DNA of 64,000 bases, taken from Notamacropus eugenii (lineage: Eukaryota; Chordata; Mammalia; Diprotodontia; Macropodidae). The notes beneath the pieces were generated by a model. It was not told the origin of the DNA, did no database searches, and was given only the letters and a program-made list of their open reading frames with translations. The translations under genes and the position numbers were made by a program. The stretch covers positions 334,632,651 to 334,696,650 of the forward strand of contig NC_092874.1 in NCBI RefSeq assembly GCF_028372415.1, read 5' to 3'. The stretch's first letter is position 1; every line of letters starts with the position of its first letter. This document shows positions 22,091 through 32,430 of this stretch, piece after piece.

Positions 22091-23300
22091 TCTTTTCTTG
22101 CAGGGACTTCTTGTGGTACATGTGGGAACTTGTTCTGGATTTGATGGGGTGATCCCAATCAAACCCAGCTGCTTAGTGCCTTTCTAGAAGCCCCACATAG
22201 CTTGAGAGCTCATCTAAATTGGCTTGATTTATGTGGGGATTAGCCTGCTTATCCCATTGCTGGGTGAGTTCCGACCTCCATTTGAAATCCCCTGTGGCTT
22301 TATAGAGATCCCATGGTGACACAGTATGTTCCATGGGTTTCAGACATCCACTGAAGATATTTTATCTCAGCTGCAGCCTGGATTGTCCTATGCATTGTCA
22401 GAGACCCACTGGAGAAATTGACGAGTTGCCCCATGTACTGCACTGCCCCAGTTAGAGGAATTTTTATCCAGGAAAGTGGTTTCTTACATGAATGTTGGAG
22501 GATAATTTCCAGCAGCTGTTGGGAGAACCCCACATCCTACGGGAGTCCATCTGAGACTAGATTTTTCCCTCTGAGGAGGGAAATCTTTTTCTTGTTTTTG
22601 TTCTTTGCTTTATTTTCATTTTCTTTTTTTCTTTCCAAATTGTTTTGGATTGGAAAAAGACATTTCAAATGCCAATAATGTAGTAACCTATGAAAACTTT
22701 GTAAAATATAGTGTGCTTAATGAATTTGTAAAACTTTGTATTTTGGCATAAAGGTCCACCAGTTAGAGTAGTTTTGGGATCCCTACAAAAAACTGTCCAT
22801 TTTGGAATTGAATGGATAGCCAGGCCTCTTTGTATGACATTCAAGAGGTCATTAAGAATGGTTCCATGTGAACTCTGTAGAGACTAGAAGGATGAGGAGG
22901 GGATGAAGATAAACATTCAAAAGGACAATATTTGAACCTCTCCAGATCCCCAGATAATTATCCACAACTGAACCATGGACAAATGTGCCCTAAATACCCT
23001 GGTTGATTTGATGGGGATAACACATATTTAATAAAGGGAGTATATAACAGGGGCGATTCTATGGAGCTGGGCATGCACGCTGGCTCAGTAGGGATGGACA
23101 TGAGCCTTTGCTCCTTTCATGGCACATGTACCTTTGCCTTTTGCTAAAAGGCACATGAGACAACATAAATTCCTGATTGGCCTCAGGGACTAGGGTTGCA
23201 TGAAAGATGACAAAGCCAAGAGTAACTTCCCCACTTAATAAGTCTCCTATGAGAGGAGATTGAAGAGAAATGGATCTAACTCTCTTACTTCTATTCTTTG
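22091..23300 (+). repeat. Unclassified ~1 kb interspersed repeat, copy A
   Basis: This is colinear with 51370-52800. Shared landmarks are GAACTTGTTCTGGAT, ATCCCAATCAAACCC, TGTGGGGATTAGCCTG, CTGGATTGTCCT, a pyrimidine block at 22585-22640, TAACCTATG...AACTTTGTAAA, and the promoter-like TATATAACAGGGGCGA at 23041. The offset from the first to the last of these is about 912 in A and 915 in B. The TATA-like box and absence of coding suggest an LTR, but no boundaries or duplications were found. Confidence 0.5.
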
Positions 23301-24529
23301 GGAATCTGTCAATCTCTCCCTTGAACTTCCAGCCACTGGGAGAAGGAAACCCTTCCCCACCCCCCACCCCCTACCTAATGGCAATGGTCATGACACATGT
23401 GCTTGCTTACCTAGATGAGCTGGAGACACTGGCTGCCTTTTTCTGTCTTTCTGTTTCTTACTCTGACCACAAGTGTATGACTAGCGATCACAATGTCCTG
23501 AGAGATGGACATTTCTAGACTTGGCAGCTGGAGATTCATACTTCATATACACTGTTTCTCAAAGGAGGTGACCACTGTTAAGATCAGCCAGAACCTGAAA
23601 GAACTATAGAACTATGACTAGCTTACTATTTTCTCCCCCATTAGAATACAAACCCCTTGGATACAAGGTCTCTTTGTACCTTTCATTACATCCCTAGAGC
23701 TTAGCACAGTGTCTCCAAAATAGGCAATTGCTAAATGCTTAACTGACTGACTGTCAAGCATTATGCTAGAGTCACAATTGTCCCTGTCCTGAAGGAGCTT
23801 ATATTCTATTAGACAAATACATTCAGAGATAGTCAATCTTGGACTTGACCTAACTTAACCACCTGAAATACTTTCGATATAAACCACATGATTGATAATA
23901 TGTATAATGTGTCTGGCCTCTAGAAATGAAGGTAGGGGAAGGGGATGGCATAGAGGTGATGTGAGATCAGGTTTTTCAGAAAATTAGATCCTGCTTGTTA
24001 TTGTTTATAATGATCATGAGAGATAGTCAAGTCTTGGGGAATTCAGTCATTTCTCTTTCACCTCTAAAACCCTAGCCTGTGTGGGTAAAGGGGTCAGCCA
24101 GAGAGGACCAGGGATTATGTAGATTGAGGGCCTTCCATATCAAATCTCCTGGATTTTAATCCTTATGCTGTCCTTTCTGGGGTTCCTTCCTCCAGTAGTT
24201 AAGTAACTCCCCAGGGCAGAAACTTGATCCCCGAGTCTTCTCTGATCCTTTAAACACATGTGCTTATGGTTCTGTCAACCCCTTTGAGGGGCTTTGAGAA
24301 GAGATAAAAGCATAGGCCTGAGCAGGGAGTCTGTACTCAGAGTTGAGTAGACCCCACAATTTTAGAGTCAGGAAGCCAAAAGATATTCTTTCTTCTTAGC
24401 TACAACCACAGAATGAAAATGCCCAAGTTTGATGGATAATCTGCCAGGCAAATAAGTGAAATGGTCTTACCCCTGGATTTATGCATCATCAGGTATCTAG
24501 GAAAAGACTGTTGTTCACCTGCCTTCTTG
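23301..24529. other. Interval with small L2 pieces on both strands
   Basis: L2 3' end on plus at 23613-23755 (GAGCTTAGCACAGTGTCTCC, then CTGACTGACTG), joined at once to an L2 3' piece on minus at 23756-23830 (TGAAGGAGCTTATATTCTAT). The rest is unassigned. Confidence 0.5.
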
Positions 24530-25235
24530 AGTCAAGGGGCTTCTTTGGTCTTAGCAATTTCTGCCCCCTCTCCAATCCACCTTGCTCAGCCTAATCTTAC
24601 TTCAATGCTACTTTATCATATCACTTCAAAGCTTAAAACCTTTCAGTGGCTCCCCATTTCTAACTTCAGCAATTTTACACTCTTCAGCCTGGCATTCAAG
24701 CCTCTTTACAATGTCTCATCCTGCCTCAAATACCCAAAGGGGTCTATGATCTCATCTATTTGGATGGCACCCTCAATGCTGTAACTCACAAGACACCCCA
24801 TGCCTGTCCACTCTATGATTCTCTTATTCATGTGCTCCTATAGGTTCATCAAAGAGAATCCATTCAACATGCCAGAGGCTTTCTTTGATATCCCAAGTGT
24901 ACCAGTGGAGCACTCCAAATATTCATCCGCTCTTTCTCACTTTCATATGACCAGCCCATCCTCTCTTTTCAGTCATACATTTGTCTCATGGTAGCCAATA
25001 TTCCTATTCTTCTTTGAAGTCCCTCATCAGTTGCATGTTGCACCCTTCCCAGGCTGTGCTGGAGTGGCTCACACCCTGGAAGAAGGCCAACTATTAATTT
25101 TTCATTGTGAGCAAGCTTGATTTATTGTTTTATGCTCTTTTCTCTTTTTTTGTATATCAAGAACTTAGCACCGTGCCTGGTACATAGTAGCTATTTTAAA
25201 AGTGTTTATTGAATACTGAATGAATGAGTGAAAAC
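24530..25235 (+). mobile_element. L2 LINE 3' portion
   Basis: It contains AGTGGCTCCCCATTTCTAAC, CCTGGCATTCAAGCCTCTTT, CATGTGCTCCTATAGG and a terminal GCACCGTGCCTGGTACATAG with TGAATGAATGAGTG. The 107-codon frame at 24461-24784 partly reflects decayed L2 ORF2. Confidence 0.8.
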
Positions 25236-25764
25236 AATAGAGAAAATGTTAGTGATGTAGATTAAACTTGAAAGTATGTAATTTTTCCCCCTGGAATTAG
25301 CTGTTAAACATTTTTAGGCATACCAACTCTACAGGCTGTCCATTCAGCTTTGTATTATAATCTAGGGAATAAGCATTTTTCATCCACTTCGTTTTTCCTA
25401 CGAGGATAGTCAGGCCAGATGCTTTCAAGTGGTCAACTGAAGGATCAATTCACGAGGTAGCTAAAGAATGGGAATATAGACGTGTGAAAAAAACCCTCAG
25501 ATTTTACCTATGCTTTCTTTTTAGTGACCAAGGGAACATCAACAGCTAACATCAGATACTAATCTATCTGCCTACGTTCTTATCTACATAATTTTTTTGA
25601 GAATCATCAATACATGTACAAAAGATAATTTCAAGCGGAGTATTAGTAGGGAATAGACAGGTTTTAGCAACTGATATTCCACAGAGGAACACATTTTTAC
25701 CACTCCACAACTGACTGAAAGATATAAAGAAGACAAGATTGCACTGTGCTAATCCTTTGCTGGT

Positions 25765-26130
25765 TGGAAAAAAGCATTTGATTTGGTAGAGCAAAACACT
25801 GCCTTACAGACTTTCTTCCAACAAGGTATTTCTGATCCCCACATCAAAATCATTCAAGATTCTCTGATAGATATAGCAGCAGAGATGACCTTGTTCAACA
25901 ATCTTCTGATTATAAATGTGGCACAGACTAGGGACATATATATTAACGAAAAGCGTTCACCAATGTTATAGAAGAAAACCAGTAGAGTCCAAGCCAAATA
26001 ATGAGGTCTGTTCCATGGCTATTTGAGGATAATTTCATACAGGTTGCATCAAGTTCCTTGACACTGCAAAACCTCCTGGAAGAGATCTGCAACTATTCAA
26101 AAGAATTTGACAATCAACCTGTCTATATAA
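25765..26130 (+). pseudogene. Decayed LINE reverse transcriptase of a different clade
   Basis: Motif A reads WKKAFDLVEQN at about 25765-25797, then QQGISDPHIKIIQDS and AAEMTLFNN. The expected GVRQGD-type motif B is decayed to VAQTRDIYINEKRSP. After a frame break, EDNFIQVASSS...LLEEICNYSKEF (about 26027-26110) stands where FADD and the following helix are expected. This matches the layout of RTE-like non-LTR polymerases but differs clearly from the RTE at 10.4-12.4 kb and from L2, L1 and CR1. I cannot name its clade. Confidence 0.6.
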
Positions 26131-26189
26131 CCTTATTTCCCAAATTGTAGTCATGTTGTAAAGTCTCAGGGATTTTCTTTCCTTCCTCA

Positions 26190-26985
26190 ATATGCTAATG
26201 TTTTTTCTTCTACCTGTTTTGCTCTCCCTTCCATTCTACTAGTCCAAACTGTATTCATTCTCAATTCTAGTCAAATGCCTTCTCTTCCAGAAAGCCTTCC
26301 TTGATCATTTCAGTCAGATATAATCTTTTAACTCTGAATTCCTAAGATCTCATGTACTCTCTTACAGCAATTAATAAATTCTACCTTGTATTGTAGAAAT
26401 TGGCATACATTTGAACTCTTGTAGTCTTCTAGACTATAAGCTCCTTGAGGACAGGGGCTAGGTCTCATTCATTCTTGCATCATGCCCAATAGCACCTAGC
26501 AGAGGGTCTTGCATATAAGTCATTCAATAAATATTTTTTGGATTAATGAATGATTAGCTCAGTCTGTTTATTGCCCTCTACACAAAGCCCACTCATTCTA
26601 ACCTCCAAGAATTCACTCATGCCATTGCCCTTGTCCTGGAATGCCCTCTCTCTCCGAACCATATCCAGCTAAAATCCCACCTCCTCTAGGAAGCTTTCCC
26701 AAGCTATTCTGACTTTCCATGATTTCCCTGTCCTCCAAATTCCTGTAGTATTTTCTATCCATACCACACAATTCAACTATTTAATTTCTTATCATCTTGT
26801 GTTGTCTGCTTTTGGTCTATATGGTCTAGTTTTGTCTCTCGAACCACTCTATGATATCCCTAGAGGAAAGGACCTGAGAAATATTTCCCCTATTATCTTT
26901 ACTTCATTCCTCACCCCACAATGTCCTTCCTTCATCAAACCAAGGACTGAGTAGGTGCTCAATATAGACTTGTCAAGTGATTGAA
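26190..26985 (+). mobile_element. Two L2 3' ends in tandem
   Basis: The first (26190-26553) has AGAAAGCCTTCCTTGATCAT, TAAGCTCCTTGAGGACAGGG and a TTCAATAAATATTTTTTGG end. The second (26555-26985) has TTGTCCTGGAATGCCCTCTC, CACCTCCTCTAGGAAGC and GAGTAGGTGCTCAATATAGA. Both lie on the plus strand. Confidence 0.8.
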
Positions 26986-27001
26986 TTTTCTAGGCCTGGA
27001 G

Positions 27002-27099
27002 CAGGGATGGGGAATATTTGGCCCAGAGGTCAAAGTATGGCCCTTTGAATCCATTGAGGACCTAAAGGGCCACATGTGGCCATAGGTTCCCCACCCCTG
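27002..27099. mobile_element. 98-bp hAT miniature element with TIRs and 8-bp TSD
   Basis: The left end is CAGGGATGGGGAATATTTGG. The right end reads CAGGGGTGGGGAACCTATGG on the other strand, so the terminal inverted repeats match well. Flanks are GCCTGGAG (26994-27001) and GCCTAGAG (27100-27107), an 8-bp duplication with one change, as expected for hAT transposition. The interior is too short to code; it needs a transposase supplied from elsewhere. Confidence 0.88.
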
Positions 27100-27711
27100 G
27101 CCTAGAGGATCTACTTCATCTAACAATTTAGTGGATCCCTGATCCTTTTCCTCACTCCCTAAGGTTTCCTATCTGTGACTTAGATCTTGGACTTCAGAGA
27201 GCCCAACATCTACTTCCTGAAAGCTTGTTGTACCAGCCATTAAGTCCTAACTCGTGATATCCATAATCAACTACTCTACCTAGAGATTTCAAGTAGCATG
27301 AAAAAGAAAGATCAATCCATCAATAAACATTTATTAAGCATTCTTACTATGTTGTAGGCACGGTGGTAATTACTAGGGCTACACAGTGTAGAATGATATG
27401 GTCCTTACCTTCAAGCAGCTTATATTCCAATGAGGGAGATGACATATACATATGTAAGTACATATACAATACATACAAAAATTAATTGAAGGAATTTTGG
27501 GGGAGGGAGGGCACTAGAAACTAGGGGGGGGGGGGGAACCTGGGAAAGAAAAATTTCACTTAGAAAGTAACATAAGGTGAGTCACAAAGGAAACTAGGGT
27601 TTCTAATAGGAAGAAAGTACATTCCAGGCATAAGAGATAGCCAGTGTAAGGACACAGGAGGATTATCTTGTTTATAGATGGTCAGTATGGTTAGATTAGA
27701 GGGTGTGGTAG

Positions 27712-27943
27712 GGGGAAGCTAGGTGGTGCCATAGTGCACAGAGCTCTGGGCTTGGAGTCAGGAAGATTCATCTTCATGAGTTCAAATCTACCCCAACACT
27801 TAATACCCGGGCAAATCACTTAACTCTGTTTTCCTCAGTTTCTCATCTCTAAAATGAACTGAAGAAGGAAATAGCAAACCACTTCAGTATCTCTGCCAAG
27901 AAATGGGATCATGAATAGTCAGACACGACTAAACAACAACAAT
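27712..27943 (+). mobile_element. MAR1-type SINE inside L2
   Basis: Head GGGGGAAGCTAGGTGGTGCC, core ATACCCGGGCAAATCACTT, tail GAAATAGCAAACCACTTCAG and GACTAAACAACAACAATAAA. It splits the L2 3' UTR. Confidence 0.9.
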
Positions 27944-28202
27944 AAATGGAAAGAAGAAGGATAAGGTGGGAAGGAATCAGGTTGTGAAAAGCTTCAAGTG
28001 GCAGGTAGAGTTTATGTATGTGGTAATGGGGAGACATTGGTGTTTATTGAGAAGAAGAGTGATATGATCAGACCCTTGGATTTTCCATTAGCCAAATCAG
28101 TTTGGTTGCTGTATAGAAGATTGGTTGGAGTGGGAAAAGACTTGAGGTAGGGAGACCAAGTAGGTAGCTATTTCAGTAGTCTAGGTGAAAGGTGAGGAGG
28201 AA

Positions 28203-28872
28203 CTAAACTAGGGTGGTATCAGTGTGAGTAGAAGGAAGGGACATATGCAAGTGATGGAGATATAGAAATGACTGGATATGTAGGGTGAATGAGAGTAAGG
28301 GGATGAAGTTTAGAACATGGAGGTTTTGAACCTGGGTGACTTGAAGGAATGTAATATCCTTGACAGTAATAAAGAAGCTGTTAGCTAGATATGGTTTGAA
28401 GAGGGAAGACATTCCAGGAAAGGGGGAATTACATGGGTGAATTCTTAGAGTTTAGAATGAACATATTTTGTGTAGGGGAAAATAAAGAGACTGTGTTGAT
28501 CATTTATTAATCTAACACGTATTTATCAAATACACACACACACACACACACAAGACCCTGTGCTAGGTGCTGTGGGGCACAATGCAAGAATGAATAAGAC
28601 CTAATTCCTGTCCTCACGGAGCTTATAGTCTAGACTATAGAAAGAGAGAAGTTTGAATGAATGGTAGGTTTGGGAGGAAAGGTAATGAATTTTGTTTTGG
28701 ACATGTTGAATCTGAGAGGCATATATGACAGCCAATTTGAAATATCCAATAAATAGCTGATGATTTGGGACCAGAGCTCAGGAAAAAGGACTAGAGCTAG
28801 GGTATGGATTTGGGAGGCATTGATTGGCATTAAGGTGATAATTGAACAGAAAGGTGCTGATATGGACACCAT
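28203..28872 (-). pseudogene. L2 ORF2 reverse-transcriptase tail, broken
   Basis: On the minus strand, 28630-28872 encodes LDISNWLSYMPLRFNMSKTK followed by FITFPPKP, the conserved SKT block after the L2 polymerase core. At 28203-28412 VTQVQNLHVLNF and LSFTLHIQSF follow, matching the next L2 block (normally NLGV and THIQS-like). The two blocks are separated by the nested L2 3' end and by frameshifts. Confidence 0.75.
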
Positions 28873-30189
28873 GTGAGAAAATATAAAGAGAAAAAAGAAG
28901 GTATAGGACCGAGCTTTGGATTCCAGTCCCAGTTAGTGGGCATGGCATGGATGATGAATCAGCAAAGGAGACTAAGAAAGTGCAGTCATACAGGTAGGAG
29001 AATCAGAAGAAAGGAACGTCATGAAAATCCAGAAAGAAGGAAGTATTAAGAAGGAGAGGGTAGTCAACAGCATTAAATGCTGCAGCAAAATCAAGAGAGA
29101 TGAGGATTGGAAAGACGCTATTAGAACTGACAAATAAGAAATCACTGCTAACTTTGGAGAGAGTAATTTCAGTTGAATGATGAAGTTAGAATTCAGATTT
29201 CAGGAAGTTTAGAGGAAAATAATAGGAGACAAGTGGAAGTGGAGATATCAGATGTAGCTTCATTGTAGATACTGACTTTTTCATGGATTTGGGGGGAGAC
29301 CGAAGATTAGAGAGAATGGATGATAGTGGAGAGCAATCTACTGGAGAGGACGGGAAGGATTTGAGTCAAGGGTAGATGTAGAGGAATTGGCTTTGTTGAA
29401 GAGAAGAAATACCTCTTTATCAGAATAAAGGAAAATGGTAGATGATATCAAGGGCTTGTAAGGTGATTCAATGAATGGTCTTATTTTTTTCAGTAAAGTA
29501 GGAGGTGAAGACCTCAGCTAAGACAGTAGGAGAAAGGCTACTGTGGGAGGCTTGGAGAGAAAAGAGGAAGTTTAGAATAGCTCACAAGGAAAGTGGTATA
29601 GAAAATCAGTTAGGGAGGTACAAAAGGATTGCCTTACTTCAGTTGAGGGACTTGTTGAGATTAGAAAAGGTACATATATAGTGTAGCCAGTCAGCACTGT
29701 TGGCTGACTTCTTCCAGCTCCATTCAACAGTACATAAATAGGAGTATAAAAGTCAGGTGGTGGGAACAATATAGGGTGGAGGTCTGGCAAAGTATATGCC
29801 CTAAAAGGAGAAGGGATTCAAAAACTGAGCATAGTGTGGAGATGAACTGATTCACTGAAGGGTAGAAAGGAGCAAATATGTAGCCTGAGTTGGAAAGAAG
29901 AGTTGGTCTTTTCTAAGACTGAATATAGGCTTTGGAGGAGGAAGGCCTAGGAAATAGTGGAAGGAAAGGAGACCAGCATCTGATGAAGGAATTTCAGACC
30001 TCTTGATCATGGGAAGGACATAGAAGGGGGGTGGGGGAGAGGGGTACGAGCCTGAGGAGGGTAGAGGAGGCAAGTAGTGGGATGAAGGGGCCACCAGATG
30101 GTGCTGTTGGGGCATGGGCAGACCCCCTGGTTGTCCCCTGAGGGAAATAGGAGAGTGCGTTTCCTATAGTATCTAGTCATGATTCTAAC

Positions 30190-30216
30190 TTTCTCTCTTT
30201 CCCTCCTCCTCCTCCT

Positions 30217-30311
<95 letters not shown>

Positions 30312-30466
30312 TCTCTCTCTCTCTCCCTCCCCCTCCCTTTCCCCCTCACTCTCCCTCCCCCTCTGTCTCCGTCCCTCCTCCCTCTCCCTCCCTCCTCCCT
30401 CCCTCTCTTCCCCTCCCCCATTCCTCTCTCGCCCTCTGTCTCGCGCTCTCTCTCTCTCTCTCCCTG
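30190..30466. repeat. Long (TC)n/(CCT)n polypyrimidine tract
   Basis: About 275 bp of pure and near-pure CT, with a perfect (TC)n core around 30221-30307 and C-rich flanks. It borders the CpG island. The long Leu/Ser or Arg/Glu frames here are artefacts. Confidence 0.96.
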
Positions 30467-30479
30467 GGTAAAGTGGTGT

Positions 30480-30892
30480 CTCGTTTCCACTCCGTGCACC
30501 CCCAGAACAGGGGCTTTGCTGAAGGGTGACCAAGGCACGGTCCCCGATCTGTCAGTCTGACTGCGAACCCGCCCCTCTCCACCCTCCGAGTTCCTGAGCG
30601 ACCCCAGTGGGAGTGGATTGAGAGGTGGTCTCTTTCGGCGGCCACAGTTGTGGGTTGCTTTTTTTTTTTTTTTTTTGAACGGAGGAAATCCTGCTGAAAG
30701 GAGAGAAGGAGGAGGAGGAGGAGGAGGAGAGGGCGGGGGTAGAACTGTTGACGTTTCTTAAATGGATGGGAGACGGACGGGCCGTTTCCATCGGAACACC
30801 CACCCCTGCCCAGCCGGGCTTTGTGCCTCCTCGGTGCAGTAGGACGCGCCGGGGAGAGAAAGAGATCCAGAGACACACACAGAGAAAGAGAG
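30480..30892 (+). other. Possible non-coding first exon ending at a splice donor
   Basis: The donor AGAGAG|GTAAGG has its GT at 30893-30894 and fits the consensus well. Upstream lies GC-rich, purine-rich leader-like sequence with a (GGA)n run at 30708-30729 and a T-run at 30659-30676. The exon start is not visible. No conserved coding frame crosses the donor. A transcript on the plus strand is inferred only from this donor and the island. Confidence 0.35.
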
Positions 30893-30929
30893 GTAAGGGG
30901 CCACCCGACCGGACGAATGGAGAAGGGGG

Positions 30930-31275
30930 GATGTGTGTGTGTGTGTGCGTGATTGTGCTTGTGTGTGCGCGCGCGGGAAGCGGGGAGCGCTCGTGCGTGT
31001 GCTAGGGGCTGAGTGTGGTGTGTCCGTGGTGCCCTGAGCGGGAGTGGGGTGGGTGTGTACCGCTGAAGGCGGTGGGAGCGAGTGTGGTGTGGGCGTGTGT
31101 GTTGTGTGTTGTGTCGTGGGGACCGCGCAGTGGGTGTGCTGTTGTGGGAGGAGTGTGGTGGTGGGTGTGTGTGTGTGTGGCTATCAGCACAGTGGGTGTG
31201 TGTGCGGAAGGTGGGGAGAGGTGATTAGTGGGATGCAGCGATGTGTGCGTGTGTGCGTGTGTGTGGTGGGGGGGA
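30930..31275. repeat. GT-rich low-complexity segment in the CpG island
   Basis: GTGTGTGTGTG, GTGCGCGCGCG and GTGGTGTG units recur over about 340 bp. They produce Cys/Val or Thr/His frames that are not genes. It would lie at the start of intron 1 if the donor at 30893 is used. Confidence 0.8.
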
Positions 31276-31755
31276 GTAAGATCCGTGTCTTTGCTGTAAA
31301 TGCATTGCGAGGAGGGGGAGGGAGGAATAGGTAAGCTGGTGGGAGGTGGGAGGGGGCGGCTGCGCTGCACACCCGTGCTCAGGTTAGCAGATCACAGATT
31401 GTCGCGCACTAAAGAACCTGGGGGCTGACAAGCGCTTTCCCCCATCTCTCCCATTCGACTGTAGACGGAGAGCGAGGCTGGCGGAGGGGGGGTGGGGGTG
31501 GGGGAGAGGGGGAGGGAGCGGGAGAGGTGGCTGGGCCGACGCGGAGTGCGCAGGCTCCGGGCTTGCAGGAAGTGTCCTCCAACACCGGCCTAAGATGCCG
31601 GGGCTCTTCACCTCGCCGCTGGCCGTCCCTTCCCCCTCCCTCAGCCCCCGGCCGTGGGGCTCTCCAGTCTGTGAAGCCAGGGGTCGGAGGCCCCTGGAGG
31701 GCCAGGCTGCGCGCGGGCCGGTGGGCGAGCACCAACTCGAGTTCCGGGCGCTTCA

Positions 31756-31771
31756 GACGTCACGGGGCGGG
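31756..31771. promoter_or_regulatory. CRE-like site next to a GC box
   Basis: GACGTCAC abuts GGGGCGGG with no gap. The CRE is one base off the TGACGTCA palindrome, and the GC box fits Sp1. Their adjacency within a CpG island is typical of a core promoter. Use is not shown. Confidence 0.5.
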
Positions 31772-31855
31772 AGAGGAACTGGGCTCGAGAAGCCTTTTCC
31801 CGAGTCGTGCGAAGCCTGAGCCCCCGGAGCGTGCGAAGGCGCCGCCGGGGCTCCC

Positions 31856-31875
31856 GGGCCGGGCCGGGCCGGGCC
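31856..31875 (+). repeat. (GGGCC)4 pentanucleotide run
   Basis: Four perfect GGGCC units follow CTCCC. The four G3 runs could support a G-quadruplex, and the unit is prone to length change. Confidence 0.9.
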
Positions 31876-32007
31876 GACCACGCTGACCGAGCCATCCCCT
31901 GCAGGGCCTGGCCTAGGGCTATAACGACGGCTTTTGTTAGAGACGCCGGCCCCCCCAAACCCCGTCCTGAGCCTTGGTTTGTGGTCTAGGGAAGGAAGGG
32001 AGAGCGT

Positions 32008-32129
32008 GGAAACAGACGTGAAATGTACGTGAAATACACTGAAATAGACTAGGAAACAGACGTGAAATGGACATGAAATAGACTAGGAAACAGACGTGAA
32101 ATGGACGTGAAATACACCGAAATAGACTA
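32008..32129 (+). repeat. Three-unit 44/34/44-bp minisatellite
   Basis: Units lie at 32008-32051, 32052-32085 and 32086-32129. Each starts GGAAACAGACGTGAAATG and ends GAAATAGACTA. The middle unit lacks a 10-base sub-unit. Inside each unit a roughly 10-base motif (GAAATnnAC) repeats, and GACGTGAAAT occurs in all three. The array sits inside the CpG island but is AT-richer than its surroundings. Confidence 0.93.
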
Positions 32130-32198
32130 GGCCGCGCGCTCACGCCCGCGCCCGCCCGGGCTGGGGAATCCAGAACCCGCCGGGTGTTTGCAGTTGGC

Positions 32199-32207
32199 CC
32201 GGAAGCG
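32199..32207 (+). promoter_or_regulatory. ETS/GABP-type site
   Basis: CCGGAAGCG matches the ETS consensus CCGGAAGYG exactly and lies in the densest CpG part of the island. Such sites are common in broadly expressed promoters. Confidence 0.5.
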
Positions 32208-32430
32208 GCCCCTCCAGTTAGGAGCTGCACCCTGGGCGGGCGGAGGCCCCGGGAGGGGCGAGGCGGGGGCAGGGGTCCCGAACCAGGTCTCCACCGGGGG
32301 TCAGGGCAGGCGGACTGCCGCCGGTCCGGCTCGAGCCCAGGGGCACCGCCAGTCCAGAGCTTCAATGCAACGTCTCTAACCGAGCCGCAGGGGAAAGGAG
32401 AGAAAGCGATGATGTTTTGAATTAATTTTC

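Larger units (their letters stand above)
27310..30110 (-). mobile_element. Long L2 LINE copy
   Basis: The plus strand reads as the reverse complement of L2, from the 3' end (AATAAACATTTATTAAGCAT, TTCAAGCAGCTTATATTCCA) through the 3' UTR and into ORF2. It is interrupted by a SINE at 27712 and by a second L2 3' end with a (CA)n tract at about 28500-28640. At about 2.4 kb of L2 sequence it is long for this old family. It ends close to the (TC)n tract that borders the CpG island. Confidence 0.85.
30470..32430. promoter_or_regulatory. CpG island, probable promoter and first exon region
   Basis: This is the only extended GC- and CpG-rich segment besides the L1 5' UTR at 58 kb. It holds GC boxes (GGGGCGGG at 31764-31771; several G-rich boxes at 32235-32280), a CRE-like GACGTCAC (31756-31763), an ETS/GABP site CCGGAAGCG (32199-32207), a (GGGCC)4 run and a consensus splice donor at 30893. 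It is free of recognised transposons. CpG islands of this size in mammals usually mark promoters. No start codon can be tied to a known protein, so neither gene nor strand is established. Confidence 0.7.

Noticed and set aside
30177-30533. Arg/Glu- or Leu/Ser-rich frames of 116-118 codons
   Set aside because: Translations of the (TC)n tract on either strand.
30346-30876. 176-codon minus-strand frame
   Set aside because: Crosses the polypyrimidine tract, a poly(T)/(GGA) low-complexity run and the island edge; no domain and no matching splice structure.
31527-31886. 119- and 74-codon plus-strand frames in the CpG island
   Set aside because: The longer starts without an ATG. The shorter (ATG at 31595) has a Pro/Ser/Arg/Gly-rich composition typical of chance translation of CpG-rich DNA.
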